A DNA stretch of 64,000 nt from Haplomitrium mnioides (lineage: Eukaryota > Marchantiophyta > Haplomitriopsida > Calobryales), in assembly GCA_049999725.1 (NCBI GenBank), contig JBNGIS010006389.1, positions 1 to 64,000 of the forward strand, written 5' to 3'. The position numbers and the translations under genes were made by a program. The notes beneath the pieces are model-generated. The model was not told the DNA's origin, did no database searches, and saw nothing but the letters and a program-made list of their open reading frames with translations. This document shows, piece by piece, positions 11,293-22,720 of this stretch. Numbering within the stretch: position 1 is the stretch's first letter; each line of letters starts with the position of its first letter.

Positions 11293-13566
11293 TGTCACAC
11301 CACTCTTCTGGTATTTAACTCCCAAAGGCGTTGTTTTGAAGAGCAAAGAGCGACAAACTTAACGAGGGACTTTTATGAGACGACCCCAAAATGTGATTTA
11401 TCGCTTCTACGCACTTAACAGGTCCGATGCGTCCTTTCGTAGTTTGCCTACTTTACAACAACCCCAGAGAACCAATAGACCAACACCCCCTCTTTGCTCA
11501 CCACATTCAGTCAAGACAACATGTCTGGATCACTCCTCGTACTAGGTTGACGACTCTTACTCAAGTTCTTACTCCAAGTAACATATATACAATATCCCAA
11601 AGGAAAATAATTACAACACTACAATTATCCACACCACTTAAGCTTCTACTCTTGAAATTATAATGGGGTCGACTACTCCAACACCCTACTTTGTCTCTCA
11701 CCATAACTCTCTTTTATTACTTTGCAAAGTCTCTTATGAGTATTAACACCTATTTACAACAAATTCAATACATCATATCTATCATCACATCACAAACAAC
11801 CGAGCGCCCTCAACTAGTGACACCCCGACACCACCAAAATCACTTCTGTGGCACTTCGCTTTCCTAACCCCTACTTACACACCCTATCCTAATACTTTAT
11901 CCACTTCCATCGTTAGAAGGTCTTGCTTTTGCTTCTACAAGTTCGGAAGGCGCCTTGTTTAGCTTCCACCCCTATAAGACAGTTTCTAGCTATTGCTGGC
12001 CAACCCACTCCACTTGGGACCTTGACCAGATCTTCTCCATAGTACGTAGGCACTAACCCAACCACCTCTTGCCTCTAACCCCTTTTCAATGACTTACTAA
12101 TAGCGCCCTCCAAGCGCTAGCGGGACTGACACTCCTATACAATCACAAGCTGAGACGACACCAAGACCCCCCCTTGGTTACCTCTCACAAATTTCAAGTC
12201 GAATGAATTCTCTTCTCCTTCAAGTATTGATCCACCTCTCAATGTTGGTCTGCCTTCAAGACTTACTACACTTGGATTTTCCAAGCTTCTTGAGCTTTGT
12301 GCCCAGCAACTCCTAAAGCCCGTCCAATCCACCTCCACTCTCGATAGCCCTCCCACACAAGTTCACTCGCTTCAATTGAAATGTCGCTAAAATATGCTTT
12401 TTTCTTTGTTGCTCTCCTTGCACAAGCTCATTCGCGTCAGCAATGCATCAGTGCACACCCTTGTTCACATCTACGCTTCATCAACAACATCAACCCCTCA
12501 CACTTTGAAGCAAGGCTATCTATACCTCTAGCTCATTGGTCCCTTTCTTGCTTGCTTTTCATCATGACCTTTGCTTGGAAGTACCTCCATCAAACGTTAT
12601 TGAGGAGCACCCCGCCATTGCTCAAACACCATACTAAGTGCTTAGGTGGCGACTATTCTCTTGAAGCTGCCGATGGTCAACCATCTCATAGAACTAATCC
12701 GATAAGATAGATCAGCATGACTCAAAAGGGAATATCAAAATGACCTGATAAACCTATTTGGACCTAATAGGCAACGATAGACCTCATAGTCCGTTAGAGC
12801 CAATAGGCAACGGTTGATTCGATAAACGACGGTTTTACTCGATCGTTGACTTTTTTCGATAGAGCGTCATCCAACACTGTATTCCACTGGGAAGCTAGAC
12901 CATTGTGCCCTATTGAAAAAGGTCAACTCTCATATAATTAACTCTGTAGCCTGGCTAGGCCCAATAGAAATGACAAAACCTTGGTAGAAAGATGGAATTG
13001 AAAGGACAAAAACCTGCTAGACCTCAATTGGACCTCGTAGCACCCAATAGATCGAAGCATCTTGTGAAACCTTATATTGCCGCTGCCTTCAAAATGTTGT
13101 TGCATTCTTTGTTTTCTTTTATTCCCTTGATTCTAATTTGCATTGAGAGCGCTTTCCCGTCCCCTTTCCTTCAAGCCATGCCACAACCTCGAGTGTCGAG
13201 AATGAAGGATGTAATGCTCCACATTGCCTTAAGCTCCCCTTTTGCCTTTGAATTGTTGACTTTGTCCTTGCTCCTTTAATCTTCATCCTTTGGTCATGGA
13301 TTCTATTCCCCCAAGATTGCTCCACCCTTAGCCTCATGGCGAGTCCCTTTGTAATGCCTCTTGACTGCCTTTTGTCCTTCCCTCATCCCGCTTGTGATCT
13401 CTTCGTTCAACGCTCTTATAAATCGAGTGCTCCCTTCCTCTAGATTTCCTATCTTGAGTACCTCAATGTCCTTGGAATGTCTTCACATCCAAAAATTAAA
13501 GAAATGTGCTCGCGATGCTTCTAAACTCATGAAATTTCTCATAGTGCCTCAAATAACCGACTAACA
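11293..13566 (-). repeat. Element B left (3') LTR, 2,274 bp
   Basis: Aligns with 22721-25009 over its whole length: start TGTCA, the block near 11350-11470 (GAGACGACCC, GTTTGCCTACTT), the LTR middle, and the end CTAACA. Some apparent reading frames inside (for example 12381-12710 and 12992-13279) are chance frames in LTR DNA. It holds a C-rich run at 12166-12173 that corresponds to a long C tract in the right copy. Confidence 0.9.
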
Positions 13567-13581
13567 TGACTCCCATTTTAA
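13567..13581 (-). promoter_or_regulatory. Element B polypurine tract
   Basis: Directly inside the 3' LTR; read on the minus strand the sequence is TTAAAATGGGAGTCA. It is like the element C tract at the same place (GTTAAAAGGGGAGTCA). Polypurine tracts prime plus-strand DNA synthesis. Confidence 0.7.
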
Positions 13582-13737
13582 GTGTGAAGCGACCCCGCGA
13601 ACACCCATCCTCCTTATAGTTGTCTCCCTTGCTACTCCATGATCTATTACCTCCGCTTCCGATACATAAAACACTATCTATTCACACGTTGACAACTCCC
13701 TCATTGATCACTCTTTGTACACACCTCATTACTCTTA

Positions 13738-14900
13738 TTAAGTCATCATACTCCCCTCATCTTCCACTCTATTGACATACCTATTCAAGTGATCATAATG
13801 TACCTGATTTGTGATCCTTTCTTCCTCCAAGGTCTCCAAGTATGCGGACCCATTCTGATGAATCCTCTTGAGCACAAAAGGTCCCATCCATCTAGTGTGC
13901 AACTTCCCCAAAAAATGTACAAACTTGTTGTCATACAATAACACTTGATCTTCCTCTTAAATGTCTATAAGCCTCAACCTCTTTTCAAGTTGCCTATTTC
14001 ACAACTCATGTTGGTGCTCCACTTGGTCTTGGGCTCATTTTCAAATCTTTTCCAACTCCTCCAACTAATGTGTTCGTTCGACTCTACCCTGGTCCTCTGC
14101 CAGCCCTTCCCTCTCCAACACCCTTCTAGTTGGTACCTCAAATTCCACCGGTACTAACACATGTTGTCCAAAGACAAGAAAGTAAGGACAAAGGCCCATT
14201 GTGCTCATGTAAGCTAGATTGTTGGCATAGGTCATTGTCATCAACTTGAGATCCCAATTAGCCTTGTTTGCCGATACACTCTTGTTGAGAATCTTGCCAA
14301 TGATACCATTTCCCCTCTCTATCAGCCCACTAGCCTTCAGATGGTAAGTTTTGGTGTGACGGTACTTGATTAGGTACCTTCTTGTCAAATCTTTAATTAC
14401 CTACTTGATGAAATGTGAACCTTGGTCGCTTACCAACTCTAGCGATGCCCCAAATCTGCAAAACATCTGCTTGTGCAAAAAGGTTGACATTGCCTTTGCA
14501 TCATCTTTTTGGGTAGCCCTCGCCTAAACCTATTTGGTGGTGTATTGTACATTTTTTCTATCGGGTGGATGGAGCAATCGACCTGATGAAGTCTATCCCC
14601 ACTTCTCAAAAGGTGCCAAGGGCATGATCAAACCTAACGAATGATGTTGCAAGGCTGCGGGTTTCCTCGTACTCTAACAAGAATACCACCTTTTCATAAA
14701 GAAGTGGGCATTCTTGTGCAAGTCATCCACTAGTAGCCTACGTCCAACACCTTTTGCATGGTGGTATCAGTTGCAAAGTGTCTTCCTTCTTCTTCTCCAT
14801 GCATTGCTCTCATCGTCACTATAGCATGGTCCTATTCAAGACAACTCCTATTCATTATGTCCATCCCCCACGTGTGTAGCACTCCTCTCACTATCAAATA
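13738..14900 (-). pseudogene. pol: Element B integrase (broken)
   Basis: Minus-strand pieces in order: zinc-binding end near 14640-14900; catalytic core near 14430-14640 with GIDFI keeping the first Asp; 14065-14388 with the DDE Glu region (SGLIERGNGIIGKIL) and the post-core helix; and 13738-13944, the C-terminal barrel (LHTRWMGPFVLKRIHQNGSA). Stops separate the pieces. It would insert element DNA. No chromodomain follows. Between 13582 and 13737 only 3' untranslated sequence is seen. Confidence 0.8.
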
Positions 14901-15540
14901 CGACTTTATTTTTTGGAGAAAGAGTGCTTTTACCTCCTTGTTGATGCCTTTTGGTAACTGGAAAGAAAGAAGAAACTTGATGATATCAGCATAATCTGTC
15001 AATTTCCTCGCTCTTGCATGAAATAGATCCTTATCCTGAAAAACATCATTCACCCCTATTGTGTTGATCAACCCGCCCACCCAAGTAAAGAAATTGGCAT
15101 TGCTCTGCTTCTTCCCTAATTTGATCCGCACCTCAAAATCAAACTCTTTCAAGAGGAGCATCCACTTTGCAATCCTCCATCTTATCAGGTTTATTCACCA
15201 TATATTTAAGCGGATTGTGATCCATGTAAAAGATCACCTTGTTATAGAGGAGATAATGCCTGAATTTCTTCAACAAGTAGATGATCCCCATTGCCCCCAA
15301 GTCGGTGGCGAAATAATTCCTCTTTACGGAAGACAACAACCTACTTGCAAAGTAAATGAGATGGTCTTGACCTTCTTCATCTAGCTAACTGAGCACTACT
15401 CTTATACAAAAGCCGGACATATCAATCATGACATGGAATTCCTCCCCACAACTAAGCGGCATGAGCACTAGTGCATTCGTCTGTCGCTTCTTCAACTCAT
15501 GAAAGCTTGCCATCTTTTAGGTGTTGTGTGAAAGTCACTA
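14901..15540 (-). pseudogene. pol: Element B RNase H and tether region (broken)
   Basis: Piece 15139-15339 reads NYFATDLGAMGIIYLLKKFR then FYMDHNPLKYMVNKPDK, which is the RNase H core with its Asp-containing strand; 14832-15161 carries the end of RNase H and the linker to integrase (NANFFTWVGG, where an Asp would normally sit near Asn-Ala-Asn). Frames shift between the pieces. It would degrade template RNA during reverse transcription. Confidence 0.75.
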
Positions 15541-16330
15541 CCCCCCTTTGTCATTCATGTGAGAGGTAAGGCTTTTAAAGAAAACTAAGCAATGAATCTT
15601 TGGTAGTAGCCCACACATCCCAAGAAACCTTGCACATCCTTTAAATTTGTAGGGAATGACACTTTCATCCATAAGCTAACCTTTTCTTGGTCTACCTTGA
15701 TTCTCATGATGGATTTTTTGTGGCCTTGAAGCACCCCGTTTCTTCACTTTGCATTTCCCAAGATGCAATTGCAATTCCGTTTCCTAGCAACATTGGAAAG
15801 TGAGCCTCATATCTTGCTCGTGGTCAAAGATCTTCTCGTACACTACAAAGTCATCAATGAAATTCTCTAGGAATTTTCTCAAGTATTTATACAAGATATT
15901 CATCATCATCATTTGAAATGTTCCAAGAGCATTGCAAAGTCTAAAGGGCATCTTATTGGAGGCAAACACCCCCCATTCTGTGGTGAATGTTGTTTTCAAC
16001 TCATCTTCATCTCTGATAAAGAAATGATTGAATTCTGAGTATCCGTCCACATAGCTATATACTTCCTACCTGACCATTGATTTGAGCACCCTGTTTGTAA
16101 ATGGCAGAGTGTAATGATCCTTCTTTGTTGTCTCATTCAGCCTTTGGAAATCTTGGCAGACTTAGATCTTCTATTTTCTATTGAGCCTCATTTTCTTTGG
16201 CACCACTACTAGAGGCGATAACCACTCACTATTCAAAACAAGGTAGATAAAACCAACCTTCAACAACTTGTCGATCTCTTCCTTCACCAATGGGGAGAAC
16301 CTAGGATTCATCCAATACTGGTGCTGCCTC
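15541..16330 (-). pseudogene. pol: Element B reverse transcriptase (broken)
   Basis: From 16330 leftward: fingers (MNPRFSPLVKEEIDKLLKVG, WLSPLVVVPKK), palm with the first Asp in YVDGYSEFNHF near 16030, then the frame 15784-16050 with TTEWGVFASNKMPF and the box NFIDDF. Both Asp codons of the box (15850-15855 on the plus strand) are intact. Stops near 16050, 16170 and 15780 break it. The retained catalytic residues contrast with elements A and G. Confidence 0.85.
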
Positions 16331-16853
16331 ATTCATACTACTACCGGTTCCAGATCGATGTGATGCTCTCCCAATTCTCTCAAGAATCCTTTCAAGTCAA
16401 CATGACTCCACGCAAAGATGTTGCTGAAGTTTGTGAGGGTCCATATCAGAGTTCCATCAGCGGCCCTGGGTAATCCCACTCCTACTTTGAGTTAAGGCAC
16501 TTATGTACAACTACTTCTTTATGTTAGGCTGCTCTTACCACTCCTACTTCATTCTTCTGAAGTGTGTCATCTTCCTCCTCCAATGTTGCCAATTGCACTC
16601 CTCTTTGTATCGGGTTGGAATTTACAAGCATCATTCTTGTCCCACTTCCACTTTCTTCTTGGACGTTCGTGCTAATGGACCTCAACTCCCCTTTTGGTTT
16701 GGGTTCAGCTATCTCATTCCCCTCAACCGGCTCAATAGTATCATCTACACCACACTCTACTACCATGATCTCTGTCAGTTGTATCTGGTTGACTGCCACT
16801 ACACCCTCCCCCAACAAATCTTCTTGTGCGGCCTTGGTGACCATATGGACCCA
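16331..16853 (-). pseudogene. pol: Element B protease-RT spacer
   Basis: Frame 16524-16844 (106 codons) reads TKAAQEDLLGEGVVAVNQIQ, matching the spacer of element C at 35138-35584 (TQEDLLGRGTVMVNQIELA). The homology between two elements shows it is true element sequence; its function is unknown, probably a linker between protease and RT. Confidence 0.7.
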
Positions 16854-17300
16854 CTAAAAGCACTCTAATTCCTCTTCTTCCTTCGACGATTCACTATCAT
16901 ACTCTTCCTCAACTTGCATCTCCCCTTTATGCAGTACCAACTCATAGTGGACTACTATCCTCTCCATGCCAAACACCATGATAGAATTCTCCCAATTGTG
17001 CAAGATGCAGGCCCCATATAGCCAGGGTCTTCCAATCAAAATAGGGTAGGCAGATGTCTGTGCTAGGCTCATCACACAATAATTCAGCTTGAATTCTTTG
17101 CTGCCAATGGTGGTGGGTACTTGCAAAAGAGCTCCCAAGGGCTTGATCTGTGACCCATCGGCCAACCTCATGATTTGAGTAGTGGCTTGGAATTCCTTGA
17201 ATCCCAATTGGTGCATGGTCTCTTTACTGATGATGTTGACTCATGCTCTTTTGTCAACTAGCACCAGCAAAAGTGTACACCTAATGATCTGAATGTCAAT
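16854..17300 (-). pseudogene. pol: Element B aspartic protease (broken)
   Basis: Frame 16854-17216 (120 codons) holds the protease body: IMRLADGSQIKPLG, then TIGSKEFKLNYCVMSL and SAYPILIGRPWLYGA, the flap and the I-L-G-R-P-W motif. Just upstream on the minus strand (about 17240-17270) the active site reads LVDKRA with a stop, where Asp-Thr-Gly is expected; the Asp is present but Thr-Gly is lost. It would process the polyprotein. Confidence 0.8.
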
Positions 17301-18200
17301 TTCAAAGGCTCCCTAGTCTTCGTACACCAAATTCAGATCGATTGCCATACCTACCAATGGTAGCCTGCTTCGCCACTTGGATCCCATCACTAGCTCTCTC
17401 AAGTGTCCTCTATACAAGAGACTATCTTTGATTAATTGCCATATTGTAAGCATGACTGGGTAGTTCCCGACATCCGCTTGAAGGCCATAGGGAAAGGGCT
17501 TCATTGCCTCAGTTGGGAATGCCTCTGACTCTTTGACCTTCTAGGTTTCTTCTGATATTTGTTGCATTCAGACCTCCTTTAGGGTCTCTTGGGCCTCCTT
17601 GCTCTTCTCAGCTACATCCAATGCCTTTAGTTGGCTCCGCACCTCTTCCTACTAGTTGGGGTAGACCATTTGGGATTATCCCTTTGACAAATCGAATCGC
17701 TAAGGGATGGTGACCCTAGAGCCTTAGCTTTCTTAGCCTCTTACCCTTTTGTACGCTTGTCCTTCTCCTAGGATTTGGCTTCTGATCGAGTAACCACCCT
17801 ATAGTAGTCTCTTGTGATGGGATCTCTCAACCTGAAAACTCCACTTCCTCCTCCTTCAACTCGCACTTGGCCCTCGTTTCCCATTCCATGGTTATCAAAT
17901 TTACTACGGCAATCAGTGGAGGATTCATGGCCACATTTGGGGATGTCTTTAGCCTTTTTTTTAGCAAATATTTCATTGTTACAAGACTCTTCTTCTTGCA
18001 TTGAAAACAGAGCGCATATGACTGCCCACTATTCTGCTTCCTAAACTCAAGGCAATTTAGAGAGATGTGACTTGGCTAGCCACAATTCCAACATACCATG
18101 ATAGAAATTCAAGGAGGCCTACTTGGAACCTAGCCATTGGATTGTTCCGCTCCCATCCATGTAGGTCTTCATAGCATTGTGCAAGGTCTACCACTTATTT
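17301..18200 (-). pseudogene. gag: Element B gag C-terminal part with zinc knuckle
   Basis: A canonical CX2CX4HX4C knuckle occupies 18052-18093 on the minus strand (CWNCG, stop, PSHISLNC), with one in-frame stop replacing the sixth residue. Downstream pieces 17768-18001 and 17313-17504 are gag-protease linker, rich in Lys/Glu and Arg. At 18200 the gag frame is cut by the H1 insertion; gag resumes at 21684. Confidence 0.75.
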
Positions 18201-18580
18201 TGTAATAGTACGTGCATGATGTTGTGCTATTTATATGAAAATAAAGAGGAGTGAAGGCAGTGGTAGAGGGTCATTTTTTAGGTTGAATACATTTTAGGGT
18301 TACTTGCTTTTGAAGCTACTTTAAGTGAAGTAGTAATGGTCACTTTTAGGGTTGAAATTAGAAGTGACTTGTAAGTGAAGAAAAAGGGATGACACCTTTT
18401 TCTCTTGTATAAATAGAAGGATTTTATAGCCCCACTCATCATTTTGGAGTTTATCTTGAGTTACTTGGGTTCTTTGGTTAGTTGGCTTTTGCTTGCCGTA
18501 TTGGCATTTGGTTGAAGAACTCTATTAGAGTTCACTATGAGTTCTTACTCATTTGGATTTGGTCATTGAGTTCTTTTATA
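18201..18580 (+). repeat. Element H1 5' LTR, 380 bp
   Basis: Matches 54996-55384 and 57928-58275. It begins TGTAATAGT and ends TTCTTTTATA (the usual CA has become TA). A TATA box, TATAAATA, lies at 18408-18415, with about 170 bases of R/U5 after it. Confidence 0.88.
18408..18415 (+). promoter_or_regulatory. TATA box of the H1 LTR
   Basis: TATAAATA at the same place in the H2 5' LTR (55190-55197) and 3' LTR (58124-58131). The conservation across three copies supports it as the core promoter. Confidence 0.7.
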
Positions 18581-18593
18581 TTGGTATGAGAGC
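18581..18593 (+). promoter_or_regulatory. Element H1 primer binding site
   Basis: TTGGTATGAGAGC directly follows the LTR and differs at one base from the TGGTATCAGAGC complement of initiator-Met tRNA, the usual plant primer. Confidence 0.85.
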
Positions 18594-18616
18594 TATTGTT
18601 CTTTATGGTGGTGAGC

Positions 18617-19260
18617 TACATGGAGAATCAAGAGGCGGTGGTTCAAGCAATGTAACAACCTTCTTTCACGCCTATTGGAAGTGAGAATGAAAGAAAAAAC
18701 AACTTTTTGAGAAGAAGATAGTTATGAGCGATTTCAAACTCTAAAAGCATATGATGGGAAGATGGTTTGTGGTGCATATGAGAATCTCATATTTGACTTT
18801 GAACAATATTTTGAATCTACAAACATTAGAGAAGATGATCTAAGAATTTTGTTTGCATTTAATTAATTAGAAGCTATTGCAAAGACTTGATAGAGGTATC
18901 AAATAGGACAAACACATTGTGGATTTTTTGCTCCAATTGTTTCTTGGTGTGAATTCAAATAAGTGGTGATTTGAAGATTTAGAGTTGTAAATTTATGCTT
19001 CAAATATAGCAAGAGATCAATTGGCCGAATTCAAACAACTTGGTTCAGCGAGAAGCTATGCTACGTATTTTCAAGATACAATTATGCAAATTCTTGATAT
19101 AAGAAAAGAAGAAGCACTAGAGTGCTTTGTTTGGGGATTGAAACCTCACATGAGAATGGAAGTAACCATGATAGAACTTGTTCAATAAGACAAAGCAATG
19201 CGTATAGCAGAGTGGCATGACTCATTACTTGTTGCTACAAAAGTTAAGCCACATCCTCAA
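18617..19260 (+). pseudogene. gag: Element H1 gag (heavily broken)
   Basis: It starts near the ATG at 18619 (MENQEAVVQAM), as in H2 at 55423. Later pieces in shifting frames correspond to H2 gag (for example the region near 18890-19080 matches 55690-55880). Stops and indels are frequent. It would encode the capsid. Confidence 0.7.
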
Positions 19261-19332
19261 CCAATCAAATGTCATACACAAAACTTCACAAGCTCTAATA
19301 AAATTAAAATTTTGACAAGAATTTGAAGTGCC

Positions 19333-19975
19333 TTGTTCCATCTTAACAGTAGGATTGAGGAGCACTCTTGTAGAATGTTGGTGGATTGCGGGAGTTTTGA
19401 AAATTTTATGTCACTACATTTTGCTAAGATCACAAAAGAAAAATTTAGGCCAATCAAAGAGAGTAGTATGACTATGGTCGATGACCAAAAGCATGATGTG
19501 TTTGCTCTGAAAAGCCATTCCTTCCAAGGATTGGAAAAGAGTACGCGGAATCTATGCAATTTGTTATTACACCAATACAATATAACACCATTTTAGGGTT
19601 TCTTTGGCTTGAAGATTGAGCTGCTCAATTTGATTGAGCTAAACGACATATTCAAGTTACCTTACAAAGTAAGAAATTTCTTTTGAGGTGTTTGACACCG
19701 TTGGTGAAGAAACCTACATGTGTTTAGCATATTAATTCAATGGAGCAAGAGGTGCTTGTCTTTACTATTTGGATCAAGCTCATCATGAGCTTGCATAAGG
19801 AGGGAGGAAAAAGTGCATTTACCTCAATGATAGATGATATTTTGAAGGAGTTTGCAAATGTATTTCTAGAAGATTTGCCAAAGAGGTTGCTAGATTATCA
19901 AGGAATGCCTTTTCAAATTGAGTTGAGACTAGTAACCACCTCCAATAATCGACCTATATAACGGCTATGACCACA
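19333..19975 (+). pseudogene. pol: Element H1 protease and RT leader
   Basis: Frame 19333-19596 reads CRMLVDCGSFENFMSLHFAK: the retropepsin active site with Asp kept but Ser replaced by Cys (D-C-G). H2 has D-S-G at the same place. Then 19740-19961 matches the conserved stretch before RT (LKEFANVFLEDLPKRL). Stops lie at about 19594 and 19960. Confidence 0.75.
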
Positions 19976-20990
19976 AGAATTAGAAGAGCTTCAAAAGTCC
20001 TTGACGAATCTGCTTGAGAAAGATTCATTCAACATAGTACTTTGCCTTGGAGAGCTCTAGTACTCTTTGCACTAAAGAAAGATGGTGGATTTTGTGTCTA
20101 TATTTAGAAGCAAGAGGTGACTTACCTAGGACACAAAGTGTTTGCAGATAGTATCAAAATAGAGGAAGAGAAAATAAAGGCTATTGTCGAATGGACAACA
20201 CCAGCTGATGCAAAGAATGTGCAAGCTTTCATAGGATTGGCAAGTTTTTATTGAAGATTCATCCATTACTATTCTCATATTAATGCACCGCTTACAGACC
20301 TACTAAGCAAGGAGGCAAAGTTTCAATGGACAACCAAGACGCAAAAGACATTTCAACAACTCAAAGGTGCGGTATCTTCTCGTTCAAATCTACAACCATA
20401 TGACCCAAAACCAAGTTGCATAGTTGACTTTGATGCCTCTAATTTTTCTATTTGAGCAGTATTACAACAAGAGTTTGAGGATGGACGTCATCCAATTGCC
20501 TTCATGTCATGCTGACTAAATGCAATGGAGAGAAATTATTCTACAAGGGAAATAGAGCAATTGAGGATGCTACCAAGGTTTGTAGACACTATCTTTTAGG
20601 AAAGTATGTATTTATGCATATTGATCACAAGCCCTTACTGTAGTCAATTCATATGAAAAGTATGACAAATCATTATAGTTGATGGGAAGATCAACTATAG
20701 CTCTTTGATATCAAGCTAGAGTACAAGCCAGAAAGGTTCTGTACCATTCATGATGAATTGTTACAAAGACCAAATCATCGACTAAATGTATTGGAGGTTG
20801 TAAATATTAGCATATTGCATCTGGATGAAGCAACCAATGTCGGCTTTTGACAAAAGTTACATGAACATACCTTCTTTAATCTTATAGAAGTCCATTTAGC
20901 GGTCAAAGATAGGGAGCATCATGTTTTTTTGATGTGGGATGGTATTCTCTATCAAGGCCATCAAATATATGTCTCATAAGATGATGCGCC
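19960..20990 (+). pseudogene. pol: Element H1 RT/RNase H with the RT catalytic core deleted
   Basis: RT fingers are seen at about 20035-20107 (LFALKKDGGFCVYI), but the next residues (QEVTYLGHKVFADSIKIEEE, from about 20112) belong to the RT thumb. The palm with both catalytic motifs, usually about 100 residues, is missing in frame. Then come LASFY and RFIHYYSHINAPLTDLL, and RNase H (VDFDASNFSI, then ERNYSTREIEQ). It cannot have polymerase activity. Confidence 0.8.
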
Positions 20991-21683
20991 CTGAATGGCC
21001 CGTTTTCAATGAGCACATGACATTCCAATCTATAGGCATCTTGGGTAGACAAGATTATGGAGCTACTTCAATGCACTTGATAGTGGTCAAACTTTGCTCA
21101 AGATGCTCGTAGCTTTGTTCGTTGTTGTGAAAGTTGTTAGTGAAACAAGACTTCAAATCAAAAACTAGTTGGCCTTCTTCAACCACTACCAATTCCTACT
21201 ACTCGTTGGAAATATGTAAGTTTGGATCTTGTCACTTCATTTTTAACCACGCCTCATGGAATTACAACCATTGTGGTGTTTATGGATAAGCTAAACAAAG
21301 AAATTCATCTTGTACCAATGGTGGATGCAATAGATGCTCCACAATTGACAAAGATATATTTTGATACAACCTTTTGATATCATGGAATGCTAAAGGTGTT
21401 AATATCTGATAGAGCTCCATGATTCACTAGGAAGTTTTAGCAAGAGATGTTCACACTTTTGGGTACCAAGCTATATATGTCTATGGCTTTTCATCTTCAA
21501 AAAGATGGATAAATTGAACGTACAATTGGTACTATGGAGGATATGCCTCGAGCCTTTATCAACATTCATCACATGAATTGGGATAGTTTCTTGTTGGTTA
21601 TGGAGTTTGCATACAACAACTCCAAACAAGAAAGTACTATATTTTCTCCTGTCTTTCTTCATTTTGGTCAACATCCTCTTGTT
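20991..21683 (+). pseudogene. pol: Element H1 integrase, truncated
   Basis: Pieces include the zinc-binding end (HDIPIYRHLG), the core with SLDLVT (first Asp), ISDRAP (second Asp) and IERTIGTMED (Glu), so the DDE residues are present although stops at about 21376, 21419 and 21510 interrupt. Frame 21534-21680 ends AYNNSKQESTIFSPVFLHFG and QHPLV, where H1 ends and B gag begins. Confidence 0.82.
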
Positions 21684-22500
21684 TTCGATGGTGGGAGTGT
21701 CGATCTTTCCTATCTCTGGCTTCCTTCTTATTCTAGTGTTCACTTCTCTTCTTCGTTTTTTGGGAGGACTTATCTTCATGAGAACTGCTACTGTTTGAGT
21801 CCTCTTTACTTTTTGAGGTGGAGGTTGAGCTCTCTTCTGACTCTTCCTCACTGCTTGATTCATCCAAAGAGTCCTTTGACTCATGCATAGCTCTTGCCTT
21901 CCTCCTTGAGCTAGTACTAGCGTCCTTCATATGAGACTAGGTTGTGCTTAAAGCAACCTCTAGGGTCTGGGGATCAGTCTCTCGTACCTATGTCCCTATC
22001 TCCTTGGGCAAGGTTGCAAGAAACCATGAGGTCAACATCCCGTCCGTGGCCTATGGATTCAGCTTCCTTGCCACATTTTTGAACTGTTGTCGGAATCTTC
22101 TCACTGATTCCTTCTTCTTCATTTAAAGCAACCCTATTTTTATCAGAGCCTTCGTCTTCTCCCTATCTTCCAGAGTTCATACAAAAACGCAACTTTGAAA
22201 GCTCCATAGTCTCTCTTGATGTTATTTGGTAGGTCCTTATACTATGACTGGGCCTCTCCTTTCAAGAGAGCTAGAAGAATGTTGATGATAATGTTGCTCT
22301 CCCTATTGGCCTCCGTTGTATTCTCCAGATCATGCAACCATGCATCGGGGTTGCCCTTTGGTCGTTTCTTGAAGGACTTGTACTTGAACCTACCCCGTAG
22401 TCATGTAAGTGGTATCAGATTGGCCAGTACAACAATAGGCAGGGAAAATTCTACCCACAAGTCAATACCCTCATCCACACTTTGTCTCGCCTTCTTACCT
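21684..22500 (-). pseudogene. gag: Element B gag N-terminal and capsid part
   Basis: Reading leftward: 22500-22216 shows the capsid pattern (GRFKYKSFKKRPKGNPDAWL, then LENTTEANRESN), continuing with frameshifts to 21733-21930, which is Ser/Glu-rich (SLDESSSEEESEESSTS), and a basic tail RDRKDRHSHHRK by 21684. It is one gag separated from its zinc knuckle (18052-18093) by H1. It would form the particle. Confidence 0.8.
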
Positions 22501-22720
22501 CCCTGGTTTAGTACCAACAACTTGCGAATGCTCTAGCACCTAAAATGTTGTATCACTTCAAGCCCTCTAGCTTTCCCCACTATAAGTTTATGCCGCTCCA
22601 GGCTTTAACCCTTGTGGCGCTTGCTCCAGACGTGTTCTCTTCCCAAGAAGATAAATGGGTTTGAGGTTGATCTCAAGTTCTTTCTAACCTTTTTCCTCCT
22701 TCTAGTGCTGAAAATTCCAA
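22501..22720 (-). promoter_or_regulatory. Element B leader and primer binding site
   Basis: Just inside the 5' LTR the minus strand reads TTTTCAGCACTAGAAGGAGG (about 22695-22714), a decayed version of the TGGCGCTAGAAGGAGGG found at the same place in element C. TGG at such a site pairs with the CCA end of a tRNA. The tRNA type is not assigned. The rest of the leader has no gene. Confidence 0.6.

Larger units (their letters stand above)
18201..21683 (+). mobile_element. Element H1: Ty3/gypsy chromovirus nested in B gag, 3' end missing
   Basis: The plus-strand LTR (18201-18580), primer site and gag match element H2 (54996-58275), whose chromodomain defines the family. H1 runs through protease, RT/RNase H and integrase, then stops inside integrase at about 21683, where B gag resumes. 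No 3' LTR or target duplication is visible, so a deletion removed the rest after insertion. Confidence 0.85.

Noticed and set aside
12381-13279. Plus-strand frames of 95-109 codons in B LTR
   Set aside because: They lie in the B left LTR; the right LTR has stops and indels at the same places, so no conservation of coding.
16503-16868. Plus-strand frame of 121 codons opposite the B spacer
   Set aside because: It is the antisense shadow of the minus-strand protease-RT spacer shared with element C.
21471-21890. Frames of 118-137 codons spanning the H1/B join
   Set aside because: They read across the boundary between two elements or antisense to Ser/Glu-rich gag.
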